This document shows positions 1 to 6,667 of a stretch of DNA of 19,499 bases, in pieces. The DNA lies in NCBI GenBank assembly GCA_011375245.1, contig DRMA01000089.1, forward strand, positions 1 through 19,499, read 5' to 3'. How positions within the stretch are numbered: position 1 is the stretch's first letter; each line of letters opens with the position of its first letter. The notes beneath the pieces were generated by a model, which was not told where the DNA came from, ran no database searches, and was given only the letters and a program-made list of their open reading frames with translations. Source of the DNA: Thiothrix sp. Its GTDB lineage: Bacteria; Pseudomonadota; Gammaproteobacteria; Thiotrichales; Thiotrichaceae. The position numbers and the translations under genes are program-made.

Positions 1-190
1 CAATTAATGTCACTTTTTTAGCCAATAATTTTGTTAACTCGGCATTAGACACATTGATAATACCCGTACCTTGCGGAATAACAGCTTTTGCATCGTCTGC
101 GGCAATATCAACGGTTGTATCACATGCTGTAAGGCTAACGAACATAGCAAGTACAACAAGCCAGCTTATTTTTCTTATCGGATTAAACAT
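1..190 (-). CDS. Partial lipoprotein, possibly rhodanese-like (N-terminal 63 residues)
   Basis: The gene enters from the left edge on the minus strand; its start and first 63 residues are present. The protein begins MFNPIRKISWLVVLAMFVSL and continues into a lipobox LTAC with the lipidated cysteine at residue 23, so it is a predicted lipoprotein. Asp24 follows the cysteine; in enterobacteria an Asp at +2 keeps a lipoprotein in the inner membrane, so inner-membrane anchoring facing the periplasm is inferred. After a short acidic linker comes GIINVSNAELTKLLAKK and then VTLI at the edge. This resembles the first strand and helix of rhodanese-like domains, which usually go on to an Asp-Val-Arg, but the diagnostic active-site loop lies outside the window. 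An AAAGAGA ribosome-binding site precedes the ATG. The lipoprotein call is solid; the rhodanese call is weak. Confidence 0.6.
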   Translation of the reverse strand, partial: MFNPIRKISWLVVLAMFVSLTACDTTVDIAADDAKAVIPQGTGIINVSNAELTKLLAKKVTLI

Positions 191-219
191 ATTAAATCTC
201 TTTAAATTATTATTATTTC

Positions 220-370
220 GGCATCCTTCATTTGTCAGTTAACAATTCAGCCTGCTAGGATTCGCCCTTCAATCTCACTAAACTCGCTACGCTCAAACAA
301 CGTTCGATTTCAGTGCGATTCCTAGCAGGCTTCAAACTGTAAACTACTTTTTGCATTTATGAAGGATATC
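220..370 (+). repeat. MITE-like palindromic repeat, copy 1 (151 bp)
   Basis: The element is bounded by imperfect terminal inverted repeats, ggcatccttcat at 220-231 and atgaaggatatc at 359-370. Inside is a perfect 11-bp inverted repeat, gcctgctagga at 250-260 and tcctagcaggc at 320-330. A near-identical element of exactly the same length lies in opposite orientation at 4948-5098. It fills the gap between the truncated lipoprotein gene and the ATPase gene, ending 7 bp from the ATPase stop codon. It has no coding capacity, so it would need a transposase supplied elsewhere, or it is a REP/ERIC-like family. No clear target-site duplication is visible. Confidence 0.75.
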
Positions 371-377
371 AAAGAAT

Positions 378-2339
378 CTATACAATGAGTTCAACTGCAT
401 CTGTACAAGCAATTGCCTTATCAGGTTCAGTACCTGATGGAAATTCTTGAGAAACAACCCAAACTTGGCAGATAATATCGCTGACTTCAGGCAATTTTTC
501 AAGCGTTGCTATCGTTCTTTCCATATCAAAGAACGCAAAAGGCTCGTCGAGAATAATATATTGCTGCTCTTCATCATGCTGTTTTGCCAACTCCTCCGAC
601 ATGGCTATACGCAGTGCCAACATGATCTGCCGTTGAGTGCCTGAAGAGATTTCATCAAAATCCATAAAGTCATTTTTCTCTTGCGAAAATACCCCTACAT
701 TAAGGTTTTCATCAATTTTAATATTACTGTAATGCCCATTAGTAAAGTGTGGAAGAATTGAAGCTGATGCTTGAGTAATTGAACGGTTGAATACCTCGGT
801 AAACTCCTTGGAAGAAGCACGTAACAACTCAATCGCTGTGTTTTGTACTTTGATATGACGTGTATGATTTCTAATTGCTTCATCATGAATAGCTAGTTTT
901 TTACGTAAATCTGCAGCAATCTCAGTACGTTCTATTTCACGATCAATTTCACCTTTCAGTACCTGTTGATCCAACATATTTCTTTTTGAACGTTCTTTTA
1001 ATTGAATGCGTAGTAACTTAGCTGCCTCAGCAGGCAATGCTGGGTTTGCTTCATAATATTTAACTGTATCGGCAAGCTCCTGCATTCGTAGCTGTCTAGC
1101 AGACTCCGCAGAATGCACTAAATCATCTACTCTTTTATCAGCCTCATGTTCTGTATCATTCTTTCGCATAGCATGAAGCTCCTCAATACCCGCTATATCA
1201 TCATTTTTGCTATGCTGATAGTCATCATCAGCTTTACTTAATAGCCTATAACAACGTGGTGGTAACTGATCAACAAGCGGCTCACTCACATGCTTTTGTC
1301 CTGCTGACAAAGCTATTGCAAATAAGGTGGCATTTTGTTCTAACGGTATCAACCCTCTATCTTCAGTACGCCATGTATAAAGTAAGCTTAAAAAGAAACT
1401 CCATGCAATAAAGGCCGCAACTAACAACATCCATTTTTCATTCCATGCATACACAGACGCAAAACGCTCCACCGTTTCAGGGGTAAATAAAATTGTTTTC
1501 GCTAATTCAGGAAAAAAACGTAACACAGCCCATAACACCATCCCCCCTACCAATAAGGCAAGAATACTATCGGAAAATATTTCCAACCAACGATGCTTAC
1601 GGGACATTTGTTCATACAAACGCTGATCTTCTGCATAGATTTTAGCTGACTGACCTAATTGCGCTGCCAATAGCTGATTCTCATCATCATCCGTATTCAA
1701 TGTTTCACGCGCATCAATCAAATCAGGTAACCATGTGCCATCAATGCCAAGGTCTTTTAGTGCTTGATAACTTGTTTCATATTTAGGACGAACAATCTCT
1801 AACTCTGCTGCATCACGCTCATTAGCACGTTGTAAGTCATTTGAAATTTTCGAATAAGCGCTAATACCCACCATATCTTTTAAGCTATCGCTATTTGGAT
1901 GAGGCGTTGAAAGCTCACGCTGCACGAGATAAAAAGAGTCAGAAAAAGCCTCATAACCATACCCTAAAATGCCTTGTAACACTTCTGCGGTCTCTTCGGG
2001 TGTTTCAGCTAACGGGGCTGTTTTATCACGTTCTAAAAGCTGTGCCTCAACTCGTCCTTCTTTATTAACGGTACGACTCAACTCATAGCATTTATCTTGC
2101 CGTTTAAAACACAAAACAACGGTTGCAATTTTTTCTCCCCAACGTACTAGTTTACGTACATTATCTTCATCAGTGAAAAAAGTACGACCAAACAAAGCGA
2201 AGCTTAATGCATCAGCGATACTGGTCTTACCTGATTCATTAGAGCCACTAACAGTAATCAATCCCTTCTCAGGAATATCATCAATTTCAAGGCGGGCATA
2301 TTTACGAAAATTATTAGCTGTCAGTGATTGAATAATCAT
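378..2339 (-). CDS. SMC/Rad50-like ATPase with two central membrane spans (YhaN-like architecture)
   Basis: A 653-residue ABC/SMC-type ATPase. The N terminus MIIQSLTANNFRKYARLEID is typical of the RecF/Rad50/SbcC class. Walker A is GSNESGKTS (32-40) and a Q-loop is seen at Gln140 (YLVQREL). The signature motif is SSGTQRQ (565-571) and Walker B is YIILDEP (594-600). The H-loop position after VVS reads Gln631, not His. Between the two nucleotide-binding halves are charged helical stretches (about 160-250 and 375-510) that could form a coiled coil. Two hydrophobic segments, about 255-275 and 303-322, lie in place of a CxxC zinc hook. Membrane anchoring through this pair is inferred; Bacillus YhaN is a known relative of this layout. 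The start follows AAAGGA with 8 nt spacing, located in the end of the preceding gene 3 nt upstream. No SbcD/YhaO-type nuclease gene is adjacent. The substrate is unknown. Confidence 0.8.
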   Translation of the reverse strand: MIIQSLTANNFRKYARLEIDDIPEKGLITVSGSNESGKTSIADALSFALFGRTFFTDEDNVRKLVRWGEKIATVVLCFKRQDKCYELSRTVNKEGRVEAQLLERDKTAPLAETPEETAEVLQGILGYGYEAFSDSFYLVQRELSTPHPNSDSLKDMVGISAYSKISNDLQRANERDAAELEIVRPKYETSYQALKDLGIDGTWLPDLIDARETLNTDDDENQLLAAQLGQSAKIYAEDQRLYEQMSRKHRWLEIFSDSILALLVGGMVLWAVLRFFPELAKTILFTPETVERFASVYAWNEKWMLLVAAFIAWSFFLSLLYTWRTEDRGLIPLEQNATLFAIALSAGQKHVSEPLVDQLPPRCYRLLSKADDDYQHSKNDDIAGIEELHAMRKNDTEHEADKRVDDLVHSAESARQLRMQELADTVKYYEANPALPAEAAKLLRIQLKERSKRNMLDQQVLKGEIDREIERTEIAADLRKKLAIHDEAIRNHTRHIKVQNTAIELLRASSKEFTEVFNRSITQASASILPHFTNGHYSNIKIDENLNVGVFSQEKNDFMDFDEISSGTQRQIMLALRIAMSEELAKQHDEEQQYIILDEPFAFFDMERTIATLEKLPEVSDIICQVWVVSQEFPSGTEPDKAIACTDAVELIV

Positions 2340-2342
2340 TTT

Positions 2343-2570
2343 TTATGTCCTTTTTTGCAGATCAGATGATTTATTACTCTTATTTTCCTCATCTTTATTT
2401 TCCAGCTTATCAAGTACTAATCTAACTGCTGCCTCATAAATATCAGCCTCAAACGCTTCATCTTTTGCGCGTTGTTCAATATCCTCGCCACAGAAGCTGG
2501 CAAATCGTTGGGCAACTTTTGTTGTCAACTCATCTTCCTTTAACCAGCGTAAATATTTTGAAGTTGCCAT
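2343..2570 (-). CDS. Small acidic helical protein, co-transcribed with the membrane ATPase
   Basis: A 75-residue protein starting MATSKYLRWLKEDELTTKVA. The ATG at 2570 is chosen over an upstream in-frame start at 2621 because AAGGA lies 7 nt before it, and because the longer form would read through the likely promoter. Residues about 4-56 are predicted helical, with many Glu/Asp and few hydrophobics. The last 20 residues are a charged, Asn/Ser/Lys-rich tail that looks disordered. There is no signal peptide or membrane span. The stop codon is 3 nt from the ATPase ATG, and the ATPase ribosome-binding site lies inside this gene, so the two are probably translationally linked. I do not recognise the family; a regulatory or structural partner of the ATPase is an inference from position only. 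Confidence 0.7.
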   Translation of the reverse strand: MATSKYLRWLKEDELTTKVAQRFASFCGEDIEQRAKDEAFEADIYEAAVRLVLDKLENKDEENKSNKSSDLQKRT

Positions 2571-2602
2571 CCTGATATCCTTAATCCATAAAGTCAGAAA
2601 AG

Positions 2603-2631
2603 TATATAACGTTGCAGACAAAATACCTAAA
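2603..2631 (-). promoter_or_regulatory. Candidate sigma70 promoter for the ATPase operon
   Basis: Read on the minus strand, a TATATA -10 box (2603-2608) lies 17 bp from a weak -35, TTTAGG (2626-2631). It is about 33 bp upstream of the chosen ATG of the small gene. The -35 is poor, so this is only a candidate. Confidence 0.25.
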
Positions 2632-2689
2632 GGAAAGCACGAATATTCTGATTAAAAACAATACTTACGCGACAAAAAGCAGTCATAAA

Positions 2690-2705
2690 ATAAACGCTTG
2701 TTTAT
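2690..2705. promoter_or_regulatory. 16-bp palindrome in the guaA upstream region
   Basis: ataaac-gctt-gtttat is a perfect 6-bp inverted repeat around a 4-bp centre, between the divergent ATPase operon and guaA. Its size and centre are loosely reminiscent of a PurR box, which would suit a purine gene, but the flanking bases do not match the enterobacterial consensus well. Operator function is a guess. Confidence 0.25.
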
Positions 2706-2730
2706 CTCTTCTGGAAGGCTCGCAAAACAC

Positions 2731-2757
2731 TTGCTTACAACATAGCCACTATATAAC
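2731..2757 (+). promoter_or_regulatory. Candidate guaA promoter
   Basis: ttgctt (2731-2736) and tataac (2752-2757) resemble -35 and -10 boxes, but the 15-bp spacer is short. The putative -10 is about 75 bp before the guaA ATG and faces it. Confidence 0.3.
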
Positions 2758-2831
2758 TTGCCAACCATCGGCTTAGCGATTATCTTCCCCCACCATTCAC
2801 TCTTCCTCAATTAGCTTACAGGTACGCTGTC

Positions 2832-4409
2832 ATGACAGGAAACATTCATGCTGATCGCATTCTTATTCTCGATTTCGGTTCACAATATACGCAACTCATC
2901 GCCCGTCGAGTTCGTGAAGTAGGCGTATACTCAGAAATATATCCTTGGGATGTAAGCCCAGAAGATATTATTAACTTTGCCCCTAAAGGCATTATTTTGT
3001 CAGGAGGACCAGAATCAGTGATTGATAACAACCCTCCTATTGCACCTGCTATTGTGTTTGATCTTGCTATTCCCGTCTTAGGCATTTGCTATGGTATGCA
3101 AACAATGGCAGCACAACTGGGTGGTGAAGTCATCAATGCTGAGCAACATGAATATGGGTATGCACAAATTCGCGCTCATGGGCATACACCGTTACTAACA
3201 GACATTCAAGACTCTATCAACGAAGAAGGACATAACCTACTCGATGTTTGGATGTCACATGGTGATCGCGTAGAAAAAATGCCAGCAGGATTTAAACTCA
3301 TGGCAAGCACCCCTGACACACCTATTGCGGGTATTGCGGATACAGAACGGCATTATTATGGTATTCAGTTTCATCCCGAAGTTACTCATACCCAACAAGG
3401 TACAACGCTATTAAAACGCTTTGTAGAGGATATTTGTGGCTGTAGTAACTTATGGACTTCACACAATATTATTGAAAGTAGCATAGCTAATGCCAGAGAG
3501 AAAATTGGCAATGATCAGGTTATTTTAGGTTTATCAGGCGGGGTCGATTCGTCAGTCGTTGCAGCCATCTTGCATAAAGCAATTGGCAAGCAATTAGTCT
3601 GTGTCTTTGTTGATACGGGCTTACTACGTCATAAAGAAGGTGATCAAGTCATGGCATTGTTTGCACAAAATATGGGAGTTAAAGTAATTCGCGTTAATGC
3701 CGAAGAGCGCTTCCTTGTTGCATTAAAAGGTAAAACAGATCCAGAAGAAAAGCGTAAGGTCATTGGCAATCTTTTTATTGAAATCTTTGATGAAGAAGCA
3801 GAAAAACTCACCCAAGCAAAATGGCTGGCGCAAGGGACGATCTACCCCGATGTAATTGAATCCGCAGGCGCAAAAACAGGCAAGGCACATTTAATTAAAT
3901 CACATCATAATGTAGGTGGCTTACCTGAAACGATGAAACTTGGTTTAGTTGAACCTTTGCGTGAACTGTTTAAAGACGAAGTACGGGAAATCGGGGTTGA
4001 ATTGGGTCTACCTAGAGAAATGCTCTATCGCCATCCTTTTCCAGGCCCTGGTTTAGGCGTACGTATTTTGGGTGAAGTGAAAAAAGACTATGCTGATATT
4101 TTACGCCTTGCTGACCATATTTTCATGCAAGAACTCTATAAAGCTGATTTATATGATAAAACATCACAAGCCTTTGCGGTTTTCTTACCCATAAAATCAG
4201 TTGGTGTTACAGGAGATGGACGACGTTATAACTATGTGATTGCATTGCGTGCTGTTGAAACAATTGATTTTATGACAGCACGTTGGGCGCATTTACCCTA
4301 TGATTTTCTGGATCAAGTATCACGCCGTATCATTAATGAGATTAGTGATATATCACGGGTTACTTATGATATTTCAGGCAAACCCCCCGCAACGATTGAA
4401 TGGGAATAA
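2832..4409 (+). CDS. guaA: GMP synthase (glutamine-hydrolysing)
   Basis: Converts XMP to GMP with ATP and glutamine, the last step of guanine nucleotide synthesis, in the cytoplasm. The 525-residue length is normal for the family. The N-terminal class I glutamine amidotransferase domain has the nucleophile Cys86 in GICYGMQ and His181/Glu183 in QFHPEV. The ATP-pyrophosphatase domain follows with its P-loop SGGVDSS (235-241). The C-terminal dimerisation domain ends in the family hallmark KPPATIEWE. The start, MTGNIHADRILILDFGSQYT, aligns well with known bacterial GuaA N termini. tadA starts 6 nt after the stop, so the two are probably co-transcribed. guaB, often the partner of guaA, is not in the window. 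Confidence 0.98.
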   Translation: MTGNIHADRILILDFGSQYTQLIARRVREVGVYSEIYPWDVSPEDIINFAPKGIILSGGPESVIDNNPPIAPAIVFDLAIPVLGICYGMQTMAAQLGGEVINAEQHEYGYAQIRAHGHTPLLTDIQDSINEEGHNLLDVWMSHGDRVEKMPAGFKLMASTPDTPIAGIADTERHYYGIQFHPEVTHTQQGTTLLKRFVEDICGCSNLWTSHNIIESSIANAREKIGNDQVILGLSGGVDSSVVAAILHKAIGKQLVCVFVDTGLLRHKEGDQVMALFAQNMGVKVIRVNAEERFLVALKGKTDPEEKRKVIGNLFIEIFDEEAEKLTQAKWLAQGTIYPDVIESAGAKTGKAHLIKSHHNVGGLPETMKLGLVEPLRELFKDEVREIGVELGLPREMLYRHPFPGPGLGVRILGEVKKDYADILRLADHIFMQELYKADLYDKTSQAFAVFLPIKSVGVTGDGRRYNYVIALRAVETIDFMTARWAHLPYDFLDQVSRRIINEISDISRVTYDISGKPPATIEWE

Positions 4410-4415
4410 CTACAC

Positions 4416-4895
4416 GTGAGTGATGAAGATGAAACGGATCGTTTGTTTATGCATCACGCACTCCAACTCGCAAAAAAAGCCTATCAAATGGGCGAAGTAC
4501 CTGTTGGCTGTGTATTAGTCAAAGAAGGAAGGATTATCGCCGAAGGTTGGAATCACCCCATTAATCAACACGACCCTTCTGCTCATGCGGAGGTGATGAC
4601 AATACGCGCTGCGGGACAACAGCTTAAAAATTATCGCCTTCCTGATACAACACTTTATGTGACACTAGAACCCTGCACAATGTGCGCAGGATTAATGATT
4701 CACGCGCGCATTAAACGACTCGTCTTTGGTGCAAATGAACCGAAAACAGGAGCGTGTGGTAGTGTCTTTAATGTATTAGGTGATGAACGTCATAATCATC
4801 AGCTTGAGGTTGCGGGAGGGGTTATGCAGGGGGAATGTGTTGCGATTATTAAACGTTTTTTTGCGGAAAGGAGACTTTTGAAAAAGCACTTATAA
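4416..4895 (+). CDS. tadA: tRNA-specific adenosine deaminase
   Basis: Deaminates the wobble adenosine A34 to inosine in tRNA-Arg(ACG), allowing one tRNA to read three codons. The 159-residue protein has the zinc cytidine/deoxycytidylate deaminase fold. The motif HAE (His57, Glu59) gives one zinc ligand and the proton shuttle; PCTMC (Cys87, Cys90) gives the other two zinc ligands. The line EVPVGCVLV near the N terminus is also typical of TadA. Translation is taken to start at GTG 4416, giving MSDEDETDRLFMHHALQLAK, because the extra N-terminal helix matches the family; an ATG at 4449 is the alternative. It follows guaA by 6 nt, an operon arrangement seen in other gammaproteobacteria. Confidence 0.95.
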   Translation: MSDEDETDRLFMHHALQLAKKAYQMGEVPVGCVLVKEGRIIAEGWNHPINQHDPSAHAEVMTIRAAGQQLKNYRLPDTTLYVTLEPCTMCAGLMIHARIKRLVFGANEPKTGACGSVFNVLGDERHNHQLEVAGGVMQGECVAIIKRFFAERRLLKKHL

Positions 4896-4912
4896 CTTAT
4901 AACTCGACAAGA

Positions 4913-4934
4913 TTACGAGGCTGAAGCCTCGTAA
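4913..4934. terminator. Hairpin after tadA
   Basis: A perfect 10-bp stem, ttacgaggct and agcctcgtaa, with only two unpaired bases sits 17 bp after the tadA stop. There is no U-run, so it is not a classical intrinsic terminator. It could protect the 3' end or be part of the adjacent repeat cluster. Confidence 0.4.
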
Positions 4935-4947
4935 CCAGACAAATGAT

Positions 4948-5098
4948 GGCATCTTTCATAACGGTCAAAAGTAGTTTACAGTTTGAAGCCTGCTAGGAAT
5001 CGCACTGAAACCGAACGTTGTTTGAGCGTAGCGAGTTTAGTGAGATTGAAAGGCGAATCCTAGCAGGCTGAATGGTTAACTAAAATATGAAAGATGCC
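4948..5098 (-). repeat. MITE-like palindromic repeat, copy 2 (151 bp)
   Basis: Inverted relative to the copy at 220-370 and exactly the same length. Its terminal inverted repeats are perfect over 12 bp: ggcatctttcat (4948-4959) and atgaaagatgcc (5087-5098). The internal 11-bp inverted repeat lies at 4988-4998 and 5058-5068. By eye, identity between copies is very high across the middle, with most differences near the ends, including matching changes in both arms of the terminal repeat (ccttcat versus ctttcat). Confidence 0.75.
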
Positions 5099-5154
5099 CA
5101 AATTATTTAAACATCTATAGATATTCAGATAATGATGTTCACACTTTTTGTTCC

Positions 5155-5242
5155 AGCCAGTCATGTGGATTATTTTTAAATCAGCAGGAACTCGCTGCGC
5201 TCAAACATGCTTCTGATTAAAAAATAACACACATGACTGGCT
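5155..5242. repeat. Second palindromic repeat family, 30-bp arms
   Basis: Two 30-bp arms, 5155-5184 and 5213-5242, match as inverted complements at 27 of 30 positions and would form a long hairpin. The loop includes aactcgctgcgctcaaac (5189-5206), which differs by one base from a motif in the middle of the 151-bp elements. On the plus strand the hairpin is followed by tctcgttttt, so it might also help end tadA transcripts; on the minus strand (hom direction) there is no U-run. Confidence 0.7.
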
Positions 5243-5281
5243 TCTCGTTTTTGCACGCAATTATCTGACTTTCTATATAAT

Positions 5282-6592
5282 TTATTTTAGTGTTTCAACG
5301 CGAATTTTCACCACATGACTACAGGTTACGGTTAACGCTTCTATCTGTGCTAACGCTTTATTCATATCCCCCTCATTCACACGTTGCGTCAGTAAAATAA
5401 TATCGACTTTTGTTTCGCCTACTTTTGGCTGTTTTTGGATAAAAGCTTCAACACTAATATTACTTTTTCCCAATATCGTGGTTATTTCAGCTAAGACACC
5501 TGGCTCATCAAGTACACAAACCCTTAAATAATACGCTGTCTGAATGGCCTCTAATGGCAAGACAGGTATATCAGCCAATTGATCAGGTTGAAAAGCAAGA
5601 TGAGGTACACGATTATTAGGGTCAGAAGTCATTACACGCACGATATCAATAATATCAGCAACCACCGCAGATGCCGTAGGTTCATCCCCCGCACCAGCAC
5701 CATAATAAAGTGTTGGTCCAACTGCATCCCCCATAATCAATACCGCATTCATTACACCATTAACATTCGCAATCAGACGCGTTTTAGGAATAAGGGTTGG
5801 ATGTACACGTTGCTCAATGCCCTGCTCTGTACGACGTGCAATACCTAGATGTTTGATGGTATATCCCAATTCATCTGCATACTCAACATCTTCAGGCGTA
5901 ATTGTCGAAATGCCTTCGGTATAGGTTTTTTCAAATTGCAAGGGAATACCAAATGCAAGAGAAGATAAGATAGACAGTTTATGTGCTGCATCAATACCCT
6001 CTACGTCAAACGTAGGATCCTTCTCAGCATAACCTAACGCCTGTGCTTCTGCTAATACATCATCAAAAGCACGACCTTTTTCACGCATTTCGGTAAGAAT
6101 AAAATTACCAGTACCATTGATAATGCCTGCAATCCAATTAATTTTATTCGCGGATAACCCCTCACGTAAGGCTTTGATAATAGGAATACCACCTGCTACT
6201 GCTGCTTCAAAGGTCACCATGACCCCTTTTTCTTGTGCCTTGGCAAAAATCTCATTACCATGTAAAGCAATAAGCGCTTTATTCGCAGTAACAACATGCT
6301 TGCCATTCGCTATAGCCTGTAAAACCAATTCTTTAGCTGGAGAATAACCACCAATTAACTCAACAACAATATCAATATCAGGGTCATTGACGACATCAAA
6401 AGCATTTTCTGTTAAGCGTAATCCTTCTAATCCAAGCTCTTCAGCACGCTCAATTTCCAAGGTTGCAGCAAAATCAACGATAATTCCCCTGCCCGCACGA
6501 CGTGATATTTCTTCTGCATTACGTTGTAATACAGTTGCTGTGCCACCACCAACGGTACCGAGTCCTAACAAGCCTATTTTTACAGGTTTCAT
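5282..6592 (-). CDS. hom: Homoserine dehydrogenase (monofunctional, with ACT domain)
   Basis: Reduces aspartate semialdehyde to homoserine with NAD(P)H, the branch step to threonine and methionine. The 436-residue protein opens with a Rossmann motif GLGTVGGG (10-17). The catalytic region has NKALIA with Lys105 and the signature DPTFDVEGIDAAHKL, with Asp201 and Lys205. The substrate-loop segment GIINGTGNFIL is intact. A C-terminal ACT domain (about 355-436, YYLRVCVLDEPGVLAEI) suggests feedback control by threonine. No aspartokinase domain is fused, unlike E. coli ThrA and MetL. It lies 75 bp downstream of the FimX-like gene on the same strand and may share its transcript; thrC, which often follows hom, is not next to it here. 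The ribosome-binding site is weak. Confidence 0.97.
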   Translation of the reverse strand: MKPVKIGLLGLGTVGGGTATVLQRNAEEISRRAGRGIIVDFAATLEIERAEELGLEGLRLTENAFDVVNDPDIDIVVELIGGYSPAKELVLQAIANGKHVVTANKALIALHGNEIFAKAQEKGVMVTFEAAVAGGIPIIKALREGLSANKINWIAGIINGTGNFILTEMREKGRAFDDVLAEAQALGYAEKDPTFDVEGIDAAHKLSILSSLAFGIPLQFEKTYTEGISTITPEDVEYADELGYTIKHLGIARRTEQGIEQRVHPTLIPKTRLIANVNGVMNAVLIMGDAVGPTLYYGAGAGDEPTASAVVADIIDIVRVMTSDPNNRVPHLAFQPDQLADIPVLPLEAIQTAYYLRVCVLDEPGVLAEITTILGKSNISVEAFIQKQPKVGETKVDIILLTQRVNEGDMNKALAQIEALTVTCSHVVKIRVETLK

Positions 6593-6667
6593 CGTGTTTA
6601 ACTATTCCAAGCAATTAAATAAAGCGCCAAACATTACCTTTGGAACAAATCACTGTCAATCCCAATC

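Noticed and set aside
54..242. Plus-strand 62-aa open frame at the left edge
   Set aside because: It is antisense to the lipoprotein gene, which has a ribosome-binding site, signal sequence and lipobox on the minus strand.
240..330. Integron attC-like site
   Set aside because: GTTAAC and an AACAATTCA word next to a palindrome recall attC, but there is no matching right-hand core site, no integrase and no cassette gene, and the copies flank housekeeping genes.
2571..2621. Longer start for the small ATPase-partner gene
   Set aside because: It would add 17 residues overlapping the candidate -10 box, with no ribosome-binding site; the ATG at 2570 has AAGGA at good spacing.
4913..5242. CRISPR-like array
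   Set aside because: The repeats here are inverted and of different families, with no regular spacing or spacers, and no cas genes are present.
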